Positions 8,294 through 16,098 of a DNA stretch of 57,685 nucleotides are shown piece by piece (positions within the stretch are counted from its first letter, which is position 1; each line of letters opens with the position of its first letter). Below the pieces are notes generated by a model. It was not told the DNA's origin, made no database searches, and saw only the letters and a list, made by a program, of their open reading frames with translations. Source of the DNA: an uncultured Lentisphaerota bacterium (GTDB lineage: Bacteria; Verrucomicrobiota; Kiritimatiellia; RFP12; UBA1067); contig ONVK01000003.1 in NCBI GenBank assembly GCA_900321255.1, positions 1-57,685 of the forward strand. The letters run 5' to 3'. The position numbers were made by a program, and so were the translations under genes.

Positions 8294-9628
8294 ATGCAGC
8301 ACAAGAAAAGGCTTCTCATACTCCTGCCTGACGGGAAGATACACAAGGTGTCGCTTCCGTTCCTCACTATGTCGTTCCGCGAGGCGCCGCTCACGGGCAC
8401 GATGCTCGCGGCGCTCACGCCGTCCGACCTCGGCTTCGACATAAAGCTCTGCGATGCGAGCGTGTCGAAAATTCCGTACGGCGAAAAGTTCGACCTCGTC
8501 GCGGTAAGCATCATCACCGGCACAGCCGTCGAGGGATACCGACTCGCGGACCACTTCCGCGCGCGCGGCGCGAAGGTCGTGATAGGAGGCGTCCACGCGA
8601 CGCTGCTTCCGGACGAGGCGTCCACGCATGCGGACAGCGTGATGACGGGCTTCGGCGAGATTGCGTGGCCGCAGATGTGCCGCGACTTCTGCGCCGGCGC
8701 GCTCAAGCCCCGCTACGACGGCGGTTCGCCCGACATCGCGGGGCTCCCCTGGCCGCGCCGCGACCTGCAGAAGCGCTTCGGCTACGCGATGCCCAACACC
8801 GTCTTCGCGACGCGCGGCTGCCGGAACAACTGCGACTTCTGCGCCGTCGTCGGCGCGAAGTTCGGCTGGCACACACGTCCCGTCGCGGAAGTCGCGGCGG
8901 AAATCGCCGCGCTGAAGGGCTCGCGCTTCGCGTTCAACGACGTGAGCCTCTGCGAGGACCGCGAATACGCGTTCGAACTCTGCCGCGCGCTGAAGCCGCT
9001 GAAGAAGAAGTGGGGCGGACTCATGACGCTCAAGGCCGCGTCGGACGAGGCGATGCTCGACGCGCTTGCGGAGGCGGGGTGCTGCTTCATGCTGCTCGGG
9101 TTCGAGTCGGCGCATCGAAACGCGCTTGTCGGAATCCACAAGTCGTTCAACACTCCTGACCAATATCAGCGTATCGTCTCGAACATGCACGCGCGCGGGA
9201 TGATGATACAGGGGTGCTTCATCTTCGGACTCGACGACGACACGACGGATGTCTTCGACGACACGGTGAAGATGATCGACGAGCTGCAGATCGACATTCC
9301 GCGCTACGCGCTCTACACGCCGTTCCCGTCTACGGCCTGCCATGCGCGCGTCGAGGGGCAGGACCGTCTCCTCGGACACAACTGGGCGTGGTTCGACACG
9401 CAGCACGTCGTGATACGTCCGAAGAACATGACGCCCGAGGAGCTCGACGCAGGCTTCATCCACGCCTGGCAGGAGACGTACTCGATGCGGTCGATATTCC
9501 GGCGTCTCTCCCCGAAGCGCCACCAGTTCCCCGTCGCGCTTGTCGGCAACCTCGCCTACCGCCTCTACCGCCGCGAGCTCCGCCACGACGCGCACCGCTT
9601 CCCGCTCTCTCCGGAGGACGTGCCGTGA
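8294..9628 (+). CDS. B12-binding radical SAM enzyme (first of two in the cluster)
   Basis: The 444-residue product opens the radical SAM cluster. The ATG at 8294 is preferred over an in-frame TTG two codons upstream; neither has a strong ribosome-binding site. Residues 1-150 form a cobalamin-binding Rossmann domain (LAALTPSDLGFDIKLCD, VVIGGVHATLLPDEA, MTGFGEIAWPQM) that lacks the DxHxxG motif, as is common in this class. The radical SAM core has C176-x3-C180-x2-C183 (TRGCRNNCDFC). A C-terminal region with VVIRPKNMTPEEL is shared with the second B12 enzyme at 13068. Class members methylate unactivated carbons or rearrange carbon skeletons; the substrate here is unknown. The stop overlaps the next start. 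Confidence 0.9.
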   Translation: MQHKKRLLILLPDGKIHKVSLPFLTMSFREAPLTGTMLAALTPSDLGFDIKLCDASVSKIPYGEKFDLVAVSIITGTAVEGYRLADHFRARGAKVVIGGVHATLLPDEASTHADSVMTGFGEIAWPQMCRDFCAGALKPRYDGGSPDIAGLPWPRRDLQKRFGYAMPNTVFATRGCRNNCDFCAVVGAKFGWHTRPVAEVAAEIAALKGSRFAFNDVSLCEDREYAFELCRALKPLKKKWGGLMTLKAASDEAMLDALAEAGCCFMLLGFESAHRNALVGIHKSFNTPDQYQRIVSNMHARGMMIQGCFIFGLDDDTTDVFDDTVKMIDELQIDIPRYALYTPFPSTACHARVEGQDRLLGHNWAWFDTQHVVIRPKNMTPEELDAGFIHAWQETYSMRSIFRRLSPKRHQFPVALVGNLAYRLYRRELRHDAHRFPLSPEDVP

Positions 9629-10713
9629 TGATGCGTTTGCCATGGCGGGGAAAGACGGTGCCTCACGCAGTCGTCGATATCATACGCGGATGCAACTGCC
9701 GCTGCGCGCACTGCTACAATTCAGCCGCTCCGCGCGCGAAGTCGATGGACGAGATATCCTCCGACGTGCGCGCGATTTGCGCCGCGCGCAATGTGCGGAC
9801 AATATCGCTCAGCGGCGGTGAGCCGCTCCTCCATCCGCAGATACTTGACATCGTCCGCATGCTGAAGCGCGATGCGCGTGTCTCGGCGAGCATGCTCACG
9901 AACGGAATTCTCTTCGACGACGAAATGGCGGCGCGCCTGGGCGAAGCGGGACTTGACTTCGTCACCCTGCATGTCCAGAAGGGGCAGATTCGACCCGACT
10001 GCGACGACGCGCGGGTGGAGTCGGTGAGACGCGAGAAGGGGCGCATCGCCCGCGCGCACGGAATATATCCAGCGATCGTCGAGACCATCGCGTCGGACGA
10101 CGCCCAGGCGTTCGCGGCGCTCGGGCGGTTTCTGCGCGGCGCGCCCGAGTTCGAGTACGCGCTCGTCACTGTCGCGCGGGATTTCTCCTCAATCGACCCT
10201 GAGACTGCGGAGGTCGAGCCGGACCGCGGCCCGATGCTGTCCGCCCTGGCGGGAGAAGGGTATGAGCCGGGCGTGTTCGTGGGAGGGTGCTTCCGCCGCG
10301 ACGTGCCGCGCTGGTATGTTCTTCAGAGTGTCCAGGCGGTGGATTCCTCCGGACGCGAGCGCGACTGGAGCATGGTACGTCCGGGACTTGTCGAACGCGC
10401 GTTTCTCTGGGGCTGTGCCCTGTTGTTCAGAAGGTCTGTCCACTGGATGAAGTCAACTTCCGCGAAGACGAAGGCGCGGCTTGTGCTGAACGGACTTTTA
10501 GGCGGACGCCTCTCCACTCTCGCGTTTGCGGTACGCGCCGTTCTTCACGGATGGCGTGTTCTGGAGAAGCATATAATCGTCCAGTACCCGCCGCGCTCGC
10601 TCGGCGGAGGACGCGTCGAGTTCTGCGACAGCTGCCCCGACGCGACTGTCGTGGACGGACGGCTTCGTCCGCTCTGCATGTCGGACCTCGGGAAGGAGGT
10701 CTGCCGGCCGTGA
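9628..10713 (+). CDS. radical SAM protein with CNCxCxxC loop and C-terminal Cys motif (paralogue A)
   Basis: The ATG at 9628 overlaps the preceding TGA (an ATG also follows at 9631); the product has 361 residues. The cluster loop is C22-N-C24-R-C26-A-H-C29, which satisfies CxxxCxxC with an extra Cys inserted. ISLSGGEPLLHP is the usual SAM-binding GGE motif. The C-terminus has CDSCPDATVVDGRLRPLC, a short motif that could bind an auxiliary Fe-S cluster. It is a clear paralogue of the protein at 11963: they share the LPWxGKxVP start, RGCNC, GGEPLLHPQI, SMLTNGIL-type and terminal Cys motifs. The function is not known. Its place among four other radical SAM genes implies one step in a shared pathway. 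Confidence 0.88.
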   Translation: MMRLPWRGKTVPHAVVDIIRGCNCRCAHCYNSAAPRAKSMDEISSDVRAICAARNVRTISLSGGEPLLHPQILDIVRMLKRDARVSASMLTNGILFDDEMAARLGEAGLDFVTLHVQKGQIRPDCDDARVESVRREKGRIARAHGIYPAIVETIASDDAQAFAALGRFLRGAPEFEYALVTVARDFSSIDPETAEVEPDRGPMLSALAGEGYEPGVFVGGCFRRDVPRWYVLQSVQAVDSSGRERDWSMVRPGLVERAFLWGCALLFRRSVHWMKSTSAKTKARLVLNGLLGGRLSTLAFAVRAVLHGWRVLEKHIIVQYPPRSLGGGRVEFCDSCPDATVVDGRLRPLCMSDLGKEVCRP

Positions 10714-11966
10714 ATGCCTTCAACGGGAATACGCGCGTGTTCTGCTTCGTCTGCGGCGAAGAGCATCAGGCGGTGACGTACGAGGAGGATGGCTCCATGA
10801 AGTGCCGCATCGACTGCCCGAGGTCCCCGGGGAAGGTGATAGCTCTGAGCTCCGACGCCGCGCAGTTTCTCCGCTTCCGGTCGTTCCCCGCGCAGAAGGT
10901 CGAGCGCAGGCAGCAGTTTGCGCTTCTGCACGTGACTGACAGATGTTCCATGCGCTGTCCGATCTGCTACGCCTCTTCCGGCGACGGCGGAGCCAGACCG
11001 GTCGACGAGATAGTGGAAATGGCCCGCCGGGCGAAGGAAGCCGGCGTGCGGTCCGTGTCCCTGACGGGCGGCGAGCCGACCGAGCATCCAGGGCTCGAGG
11101 AAATCGTGCGCCGCGTTTCCCGCGATCTCGGTCTCAGGACCGCGCTTCTGACGAACGGCCTTGCGCTTGCCGCCGACGGTTCGCTGGCGGGAAGGCTTCG
11201 CCGCGCGGGACTGTCCAAGGCCGTCATTTCGTTTGACACGCTCTCTTCCGACACGAGCCGCGCGATGCGCGGCGGGGACTACGTGGCCGCGAAGCTGCGC
11301 GCGTTCTCCAGCGCGGCCGCGGCCGGTCTGTCGCTTTCGGCCAACACGACCGTATGCGACCTGAATCTTCACGAGGTCGGCGCGGTGTTCCGCACCCTGG
11401 CATCGAGGTTTCCCTGCATGACGCATGTCCTCCTGCAGCCGTTTGCCGACTTCGGGCGGAGGGATGTGCACTGCCGCATTGACCGCGAGCAGATCGTGCG
11501 GGCGCTTGTCGAAAGCGGCGAGTTCCCCGTATCCGATCCGGATCACTTCATCCCGGCGCCGAACATACCTGCCTTCGGCGTGTCCGTGCATCCGGACTGC
11601 TGCGCCGTCTGTCCGGTAGTGGTTCGCGGCGTCGGCCCGAACGCGCGCATGGCTCCGCTTTCCTCGCCCGACGCCCTGCGCAGGCTGTGCGTGCGGCTGG
11701 CGTCGGTAGACGGACGCGGCATCATTCCGCCGACCATGAAGGCGGCGTTCGCCTGGTTCCGCTGCGCCGGGCTTCTAGGCCTGCCGCTTCTGGGACGCAG
11801 GGGCATCGGCGGAAGGGTCGTCCTGGCGGTTATCGACAATCTGCCGGATCGCGACTGCATGCTTGCCGACCGCATCGGTCGGTGCGGCTCCGCCCTGGTC
11901 TGCGCGGACGGATGCCTGCGTCCTGTGTGCGCAGCGTACAGGATGGGACTGGAGAGAAGAAAATGA
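10710..11966 (+). CDS. Tes/COG1964-like radical SAM protein with rubredoxin-type N-terminus
   Basis: The start is GTG at 10710, with GGAAGGAGG upstream and a 4-base overlap with the previous gene; an earlier ATG at 10287 lies inside that gene. The 418-residue product begins with C12-x2-C15, C32 and C36, an arrangement like the small metal knuckle at the N-terminus of COG1964 proteins. The radical SAM loop C79-SMR-C83-PI-C86 follows, then TGGEPTEHPGLEEIV and LLTNGLAL. The C-terminal region carries CGSALVCADGCLRPVC, a possible auxiliary-cluster site. COG1964 contains archaeal tetraether synthase (Tes), which couples lipid chains, but also many uncharacterised members. Resemblance to that family is by motif recognition only, and the substrate is unknown. 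The stop overlaps the next ATG. Confidence 0.82.
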   Translation: MNAFNGNTRVFCFVCGEEHQAVTYEEDGSMKCRIDCPRSPGKVIALSSDAAQFLRFRSFPAQKVERRQQFALLHVTDRCSMRCPICYASSGDGGARPVDEIVEMARRAKEAGVRSVSLTGGEPTEHPGLEEIVRRVSRDLGLRTALLTNGLALAADGSLAGRLRRAGLSKAVISFDTLSSDTSRAMRGGDYVAAKLRAFSSAAAAGLSLSANTTVCDLNLHEVGAVFRTLASRFPCMTHVLLQPFADFGRRDVHCRIDREQIVRALVESGEFPVSDPDHFIPAPNIPAFGVSVHPDCCAVCPVVVRGVGPNARMAPLSSPDALRRLCVRLASVDGRGIIPPTMKAAFAWFRCAGLLGLPLLGRRGIGGRVVLAVIDNLPDRDCMLADRIGRCGSALVCADGCLRPVCAAYRMGLERRK

Positions 11967-13060
11967 ACGCACTTAAACTGCCGTGGAAGGGGAAGGATGT
12001 GCCTGCCGCGCTGCTGGACGTAGTCCGCGGATGCAACTGCATCTGCAGGGCGTGCTTCAACCGTCGGCCGCCTTCGCACAAGCCTCTCGGGACAATTCGC
12101 GAAGAGCTTGCCGCGATCCAGCGGCTCAGGAACGTGAAGAGCGTCGGCATTACGGGCGGAGAGCCTTTGCTCCATCCGCAGATCGCCGACGTAGTGCGAC
12201 TCATCCGCGACCGTGGCCTGAGCCCGGCGATGCTGACAAACGGAATCCTCTGGAACGCCGATGTCGCGGACAGACTCCGCAGGGCGGGGCTCGACACGGT
12301 AATGTTCCATATACAGCCTGGGCAGACGCGTCCGGATCTTCGCCAGGAAGCGACGGCGGCGGACGCGTTCGCACTCATCTCGGAGAAGTGCGCGACTGCT
12401 GCGGCCAGCGGCGTCGAGGCTGTTGCGATTGCAACTGTAAGCGCAAGGCGTCCGCAGGAGACGGACGCAATGCTTGACGCATTTCTCGGATGCAGGGAGT
12501 GCTCGTATCTATGGCTGACCCTCGAGCGTGACATGCAGACGATCGGCAGCGGGCGCGAATCATCCGCGCGGGGGAACGGAATCGAGGAGATGTCCGGCTT
12601 CCTGCTCCGGCACGGGTGGCGCCCCTTCGCCGGAATAGGGGGCTCGATCGACGCGTCAAGATGGCGCTGGATGGCGTTCCACTCGTTCGCCCGCATAGAC
12701 CGCGCCGGACATGTCGCCGGACTGGCGTCCGTCCCGCCGTCCCTTTTCGAGCGCGGCGCATTTGCCGCGCTACGTCTCATCGGCGTCCAGCTTCCCTACC
12801 GCGTCAAGGCGTCTCGCGCCGGGATTCTGGGGCGGATCGCGGCCAACGCGGTTTCCGGCGGCCCGGTGAAGAATCTCGGCTTTGTCCTTGCGGCCCTGGC
12901 GGGACGACAGCGGATCGAGCCGAAGCATGTCGTGGTGGAGGCTCTTCCCGAGCTGGCTCCCGACGGAAGGATTGAACACTGCGATCCGTGCATCGACGCG
13001 ACTGTAAGAGACGGACGTCTTGTTCCTCCGTGCCTTGCGGACGCAGACTGCGGAGTGTGA
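11963..13060 (+). CDS. radical SAM protein with CNCxCxxC loop and C-terminal Cys motif (paralogue B)
   Basis: The ATG at 11963 follows GGAGAGAAGAAA and overlaps the previous stop (ATGA). The 365-residue protein is the sister of the one at 9628. Its loop is C24-N-C26-I-C28-R-A-C31, followed by GITGGEPLLHPQIADVV and AMLTNGILW, with a final CDPCIDATVRDGRLVPPC. Both sisters share a stretch near residue 110 (xFHIQPGQTRPDL versus TLHVQKGQIRPDC), which may be a substrate-binding element. Two diverged copies flanking the Tes-like gene suggest two similar reactions on related substrates, or a heteromeric complex. No characterised homologue is recognised. Confidence 0.88.
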   Translation: MNALKLPWKGKDVPAALLDVVRGCNCICRACFNRRPPSHKPLGTIREELAAIQRLRNVKSVGITGGEPLLHPQIADVVRLIRDRGLSPAMLTNGILWNADVADRLRRAGLDTVMFHIQPGQTRPDLRQEATAADAFALISEKCATAAASGVEAVAIATVSARRPQETDAMLDAFLGCRECSYLWLTLERDMQTIGSGRESSARGNGIEEMSGFLLRHGWRPFAGIGGSIDASRWRWMAFHSFARIDRAGHVAGLASVPPSLFERGAFAALRLIGVQLPYRVKASRAGILGRIAANAVSGGPVKNLGFVLAALAGRQRIEPKHVVVEALPELAPDGRIEHCDPCIDATVRDGRLVPPCLADADCGV

Positions 13061-13067
13061 CAGATAT

Positions 13068-14390
13068 ATGAGAATCCTCTTCATACAGCCAGCCGTGGGG
13101 CACAAGCCCGGCGGCGCGACCTATCCGAAGACGTGGATCATGGAGCCGCTTGCGCTCGCCGTTCTTTCCGCGCTGACGCCGCGCCGCGTCGAGCGTCTGT
13201 TCATGGACGACAGGCTGGGCGAAGTCGACTACGCGGCGGATGCAGACGTTGTGGCCATGCCCGTCGAGTGCTATACTGCGGCTCGCAGCTACGAGATCGC
13301 CGCGCGGTTCCGCGCGAAGGGTGCAAGGATCGTTCTCGGCGGGTTCCATGTAAAGCTCAACGAGGCCGAGGCCGCCGCCAACGCGGACGCCGTGATACTC
13401 GGCGACGCCGAGACGACATGGCCGCAGGTCGTGAACGACCTGGAGGCGGGAAGGCTCGCCTCGCGGTACGTAGGATGCGGCGGCGTGTTCTGCCCCATGC
13501 CCGACCGCTCGCTCTACGCCGGAAGGGACTATGGACGACTCAACCTCGTGGAGACTTCGCGCGGATGCTCGTTCAACTGCGAGTTCTGTTCCGTGACGAA
13601 GTTCTTCGGCAGGCGCTACACGCCGCGTCCGCTGGACGAGGTGATGACCGAGGTGCGGTCGCTCGAAAAGGACATCGTCTTCTTCGTCGACGACAACCTC
13701 GCGATGGACGTGGAGCGCCTGAAGGACCTCTGCCGGCGGATGATCCCCATGCACATGCATTGGGTCGGGCAGCTCAGCATCCACTCCGCCAAAGACGACG
13801 AGCTGCTCGCGCTGATGGAGAGGAGCGGCTGCGCGGGCGTGCTTATAGGATTCGAGTCGCTCGACGCCGCGACGCTGTCCGACATGGGCAAGCGCGTCAA
13901 CTCTTCGAACAGCGACTATGCCGCGGCGATCGAGAACCTGAGGCGGCACCACCTCTCCATCTATGCGACGTTCGTCTTCGGCTACGACCATGACACCGCC
14001 GAGACCTTCGAGCGGACGTTCGAGTTCGCGATGGAGAGCCGATTCTTCTTCGCCGCCTTCAACCATTTGGTGCCTTTCCCCGGAACCGACGTGCATGCGC
14101 GCTTCGTGCGCGAAGGGCGAATGCTCCACGACAGGTGGTGGCTCGATCCGAACGTCCGCTTCGGAGACGTCGTGTTCCGTCCGAAGAACTTCACGCCGGA
14201 GGGCCTGGCCGAGACCTGCCGCAGATACAGACTTCGTTTCTATTCGACGCGGTCGGTCTTCCGCCGGGCGATGGACGTGCGCGCGAACACGCACGGACTG
14301 CTCAAGGCGGCGATATTCTTCGCCTCCAACTTTACGCAGGAGCGCGAGGTGATGCGGCGGCACGGACTTCCCTTCGGAGGAGATCCATGA
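13068..14390 (+). CDS. B12-binding radical SAM enzyme (second of two in the cluster)
   Basis: The ATG at 13068 starts MRILFIQPAVG, a typical beginning of a B12-binding Rossmann domain; an upstream ATG at 13020 lies within the preceding gene. The 440-residue product has a cobalamin domain (VVAMPVECYTAARSYEIA, IVLGGFHVKLNEAEA, VILGDAETTWPQ). The core has C167-x3-C171-x2-C174 (SRGCSFNCEFC). IGFESLDAATL and VFRPKNFTPEGL match its paralogue at 8294. WIMEPLALAVLSALTP near the start is usual for this family. Only seven bases separate it from the previous stop, and its own stop overlaps the acyltransferase start. Likely chemistry is a methylation or C-C rearrangement; the substrate is unknown. Confidence 0.9.
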   Translation: MRILFIQPAVGHKPGGATYPKTWIMEPLALAVLSALTPRRVERLFMDDRLGEVDYAADADVVAMPVECYTAARSYEIAARFRAKGARIVLGGFHVKLNEAEAAANADAVILGDAETTWPQVVNDLEAGRLASRYVGCGGVFCPMPDRSLYAGRDYGRLNLVETSRGCSFNCEFCSVTKFFGRRYTPRPLDEVMTEVRSLEKDIVFFVDDNLAMDVERLKDLCRRMIPMHMHWVGQLSIHSAKDDELLALMERSGCAGVLIGFESLDAATLSDMGKRVNSSNSDYAAAIENLRRHHLSIYATFVFGYDHDTAETFERTFEFAMESRFFFAAFNHLVPFPGTDVHARFVREGRMLHDRWWLDPNVRFGDVVFRPKNFTPEGLAETCRRYRLRFYSTRSVFRRAMDVRANTHGLLKAAIFFASNFTQEREVMRRHGLPFGGDP

Positions 14391-15409
14391 TGCGAGCGCG
14401 GATGTACCGTCCGTCGGACGAGGCGGACCTCGTGCGGCTCGCCTCCGCCGCGATGCCCGGCTGGGCGCGGCTCAGGTACGACTATGCCCCGGGTTACGCG
14501 GCGGCGGAGGCGCTGAAGGGCGCGTGCGAGATCGTCGTAGTCGAAGACGAAGAAGGCTGCATGGCAGGATGCGGCACGCGCGCGACGCGGCGACTCTACC
14601 TCGACGGCGCGCCGCAGGACGTCGGCTATCTGAGCGGCTTAAGAAGCTTTCCCGGCGCGCGGCGCGGATGGGGGCTCTTCCGCGGCTTCAGGGCCATCGC
14701 CGAACTTGAGGCCGCCGCGCCGAACGCGCTGACCTTTACGACGATTCTCGACGACAACGCGGAGGCGCGAGAGCTGTTGACGTCGGGACGCGCAGGGCTG
14801 CCGAAATACTCGCCCCGCGGAAGGGTCGTTACGTATGCGCTCGCCCCGCGCGGCGGAGCGGAGCCCGAAAGGGCGTCGTTCGACGAGCTGGAAGAATTCT
14901 ATGCACGGGTATCTCCGAGGAAGCAGCTCTTCCCCGTCTTTGGCAAGGCGCTCCCTCCAGGGCTTTCGGCCGACGACTTCTTCGTCGTGCGGCGCGGCGG
15001 ACGCGTTGCGGCGGCGGGTGCGGTGTGGAACCACGGCGAGAGGCGTCGAATATTCGTCGACGGGTATATGCTTCGCCTGCGCGTGCTGCGTCCTTTCCTC
15101 AACGTTCTGTTCAGGTTTTCCAGTTGTCCGATGCTTCCTTCGCCCGGAAGCGAGTTCGCGTGCTCGTATCTCGCATACGCGCTTGCCGAGAACGACGACC
15201 CGTCGCTCTTTGCCGTGCTCGTCGAAGCGGCGCGGCGCATCTGCCGCGGACGGAACCTCGTCCTCTCGCTGCATTCCCACGACCCGCTCACCCGCGTCGC
15301 GGCAAAGTTCGGCGGCTGGCGCTACCGGAGCGATTTCCTTACCGTCGAGTTCGCAGGACGCCCGCGCAACCTCCGCGGCATTCCCTACATAGAGGCTGGC
15401 GCGCTGTGA
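14387..15409 (+). CDS. GNAT-type acyltransferase
   Basis: GGAGGAG lies six bases before ATG 14387, which overlaps the preceding TGA; a second ATG follows at once. In the 340-residue product the first 150 residues read like a GNAT domain: MYRPSDEADLVRLASAAMPGW, DVGYLSGLRSFPGARRGWGLFRGF (containing the R-x-x-G-x-G/A-like acyl-CoA loop) and a TTILDDNAEARELL segment. The second half has a weaker similar fold (FVVRRGGRVAAAGAVWNH, LSLHSHDPLTRVAAKFG), so this may be a tandem GNAT. The acyl donor and acceptor cannot be read. Its position between B12 radical SAM and GH3-ligase genes suggests that it loads or caps the cluster product. Confidence 0.7.
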   Translation: MMRARMYRPSDEADLVRLASAAMPGWARLRYDYAPGYAAAEALKGACEIVVVEDEEGCMAGCGTRATRRLYLDGAPQDVGYLSGLRSFPGARRGWGLFRGFRAIAELEAAAPNALTFTTILDDNAEARELLTSGRAGLPKYSPRGRVVTYALAPRGGAEPERASFDELEEFYARVSPRKQLFPVFGKALPPGLSADDFFVVRRGGRVAAAGAVWNHGERRRIFVDGYMLRLRVLRPFLNVLFRFSSCPMLPSPGSEFACSYLAYALAENDDPSLFAVLVEAARRICRGRNLVLSLHSHDPLTRVAAKFGGWRYRSDFLTVEFAGRPRNLRGIPYIEAGAL

Positions 15410-16098
15410 GCGAAATGGTTAGAGTCGGGATATGGGCTGTAGGGCGGCTGTCGGGTGATGACCGCGAGGGGATGGAGCGGCTGTACCGCGAGTACTACGA
15501 AGGCGCGAACGAATGCGACTTCGCACGCGACCTCGCGGAGAAGGATTGGGCGATCGTGCTCAGGGACGCGGAGGGCGTTCGCGGTTTCTCGACGATGAAG
15601 CTCGTGCGCGTGGCGGAGATGAACGTCCTCTTCAGCGGCGACACGGTGGTGGACGAGGCGTGCCGCTCGCAGACCGGGCTCGCCGGCGCGTTCGGACACG
15701 TCATGCGCAATCTCGCCGAGACCGGCGTCGAAGATCCGCACTGGTTCCTTATCTGCAAGGGCGCGCGTACGTACCGCTTCCTGCCGACGTTTTTCCGTCG
15801 CTATGTGCCAGGTCCACGCGAGGACGCCGAGCTCGCAGAGCGCCTTCGCTGCGTCGCCTCCGCGATGTATCCGCGCGAATACGACCCCGCGACTGGCGTG
15901 CTGCGCTTTGGCGCGGGGAAGGACAGGCTCAAGGGCGATGCTCTCCGCATGGACCGCGAGTCGGTGAGGTTCCGCGCATTGAACCCGGACTGGGCGCGTG
16001 GCGACGAACTCTGCTGCATGGCGCCGCTTGCGCTCTCCAACCTGAACCGCCTCGGCGAGCGGGTGATCGCCGACACGAACCCCGAGTGGCACCTCTGA
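15406..16098 (+). CDS. uncharacterised GNAT-like protein of the radical SAM/GH3 cluster
   Basis: GTG 15406 overlaps the previous stop; ATG 15415 (MVRVGIW) is the alternative start. The 230-residue product has no motif that I can assign with certainty. The order of elements (GMERLYREYYEG, DLAEKDWAIVLRDAEGVRGFSTMKL, FSGDTVVDEA, FLICKGARTYRFLPTFFRRYVP) resembles an acyltransferase of the GNAT superfamily. I associate this type with uncharacterised proteins beside similar ligases, but from memory only. No signal peptide or membrane segment is visible. The stop and the next start share a base (TGATG). A role in transferring an acyl group is inferred from context. Confidence 0.55.
   Translation: MSEMVRVGIWAVGRLSGDDREGMERLYREYYEGANECDFARDLAEKDWAIVLRDAEGVRGFSTMKLVRVAEMNVLFSGDTVVDEACRSQTGLAGAFGHVMRNLAETGVEDPHWFLICKGARTYRFLPTFFRRYVPGPREDAELAERLRCVASAMYPREYDPATGVLRFGAGKDRLKGDALRMDRESVRFRALNPDWARGDELCCMAPLALSNLNRLGERVIADTNPEWHL

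Noticed and set aside
10287..10709. Upstream extension of the Tes-like gene to ATG 10287
   Set aside because: It would overlap the previous radical SAM gene by over 400 bases. GTG 10710 has a strong Shine-Dalgarno and a 4-base overlap.
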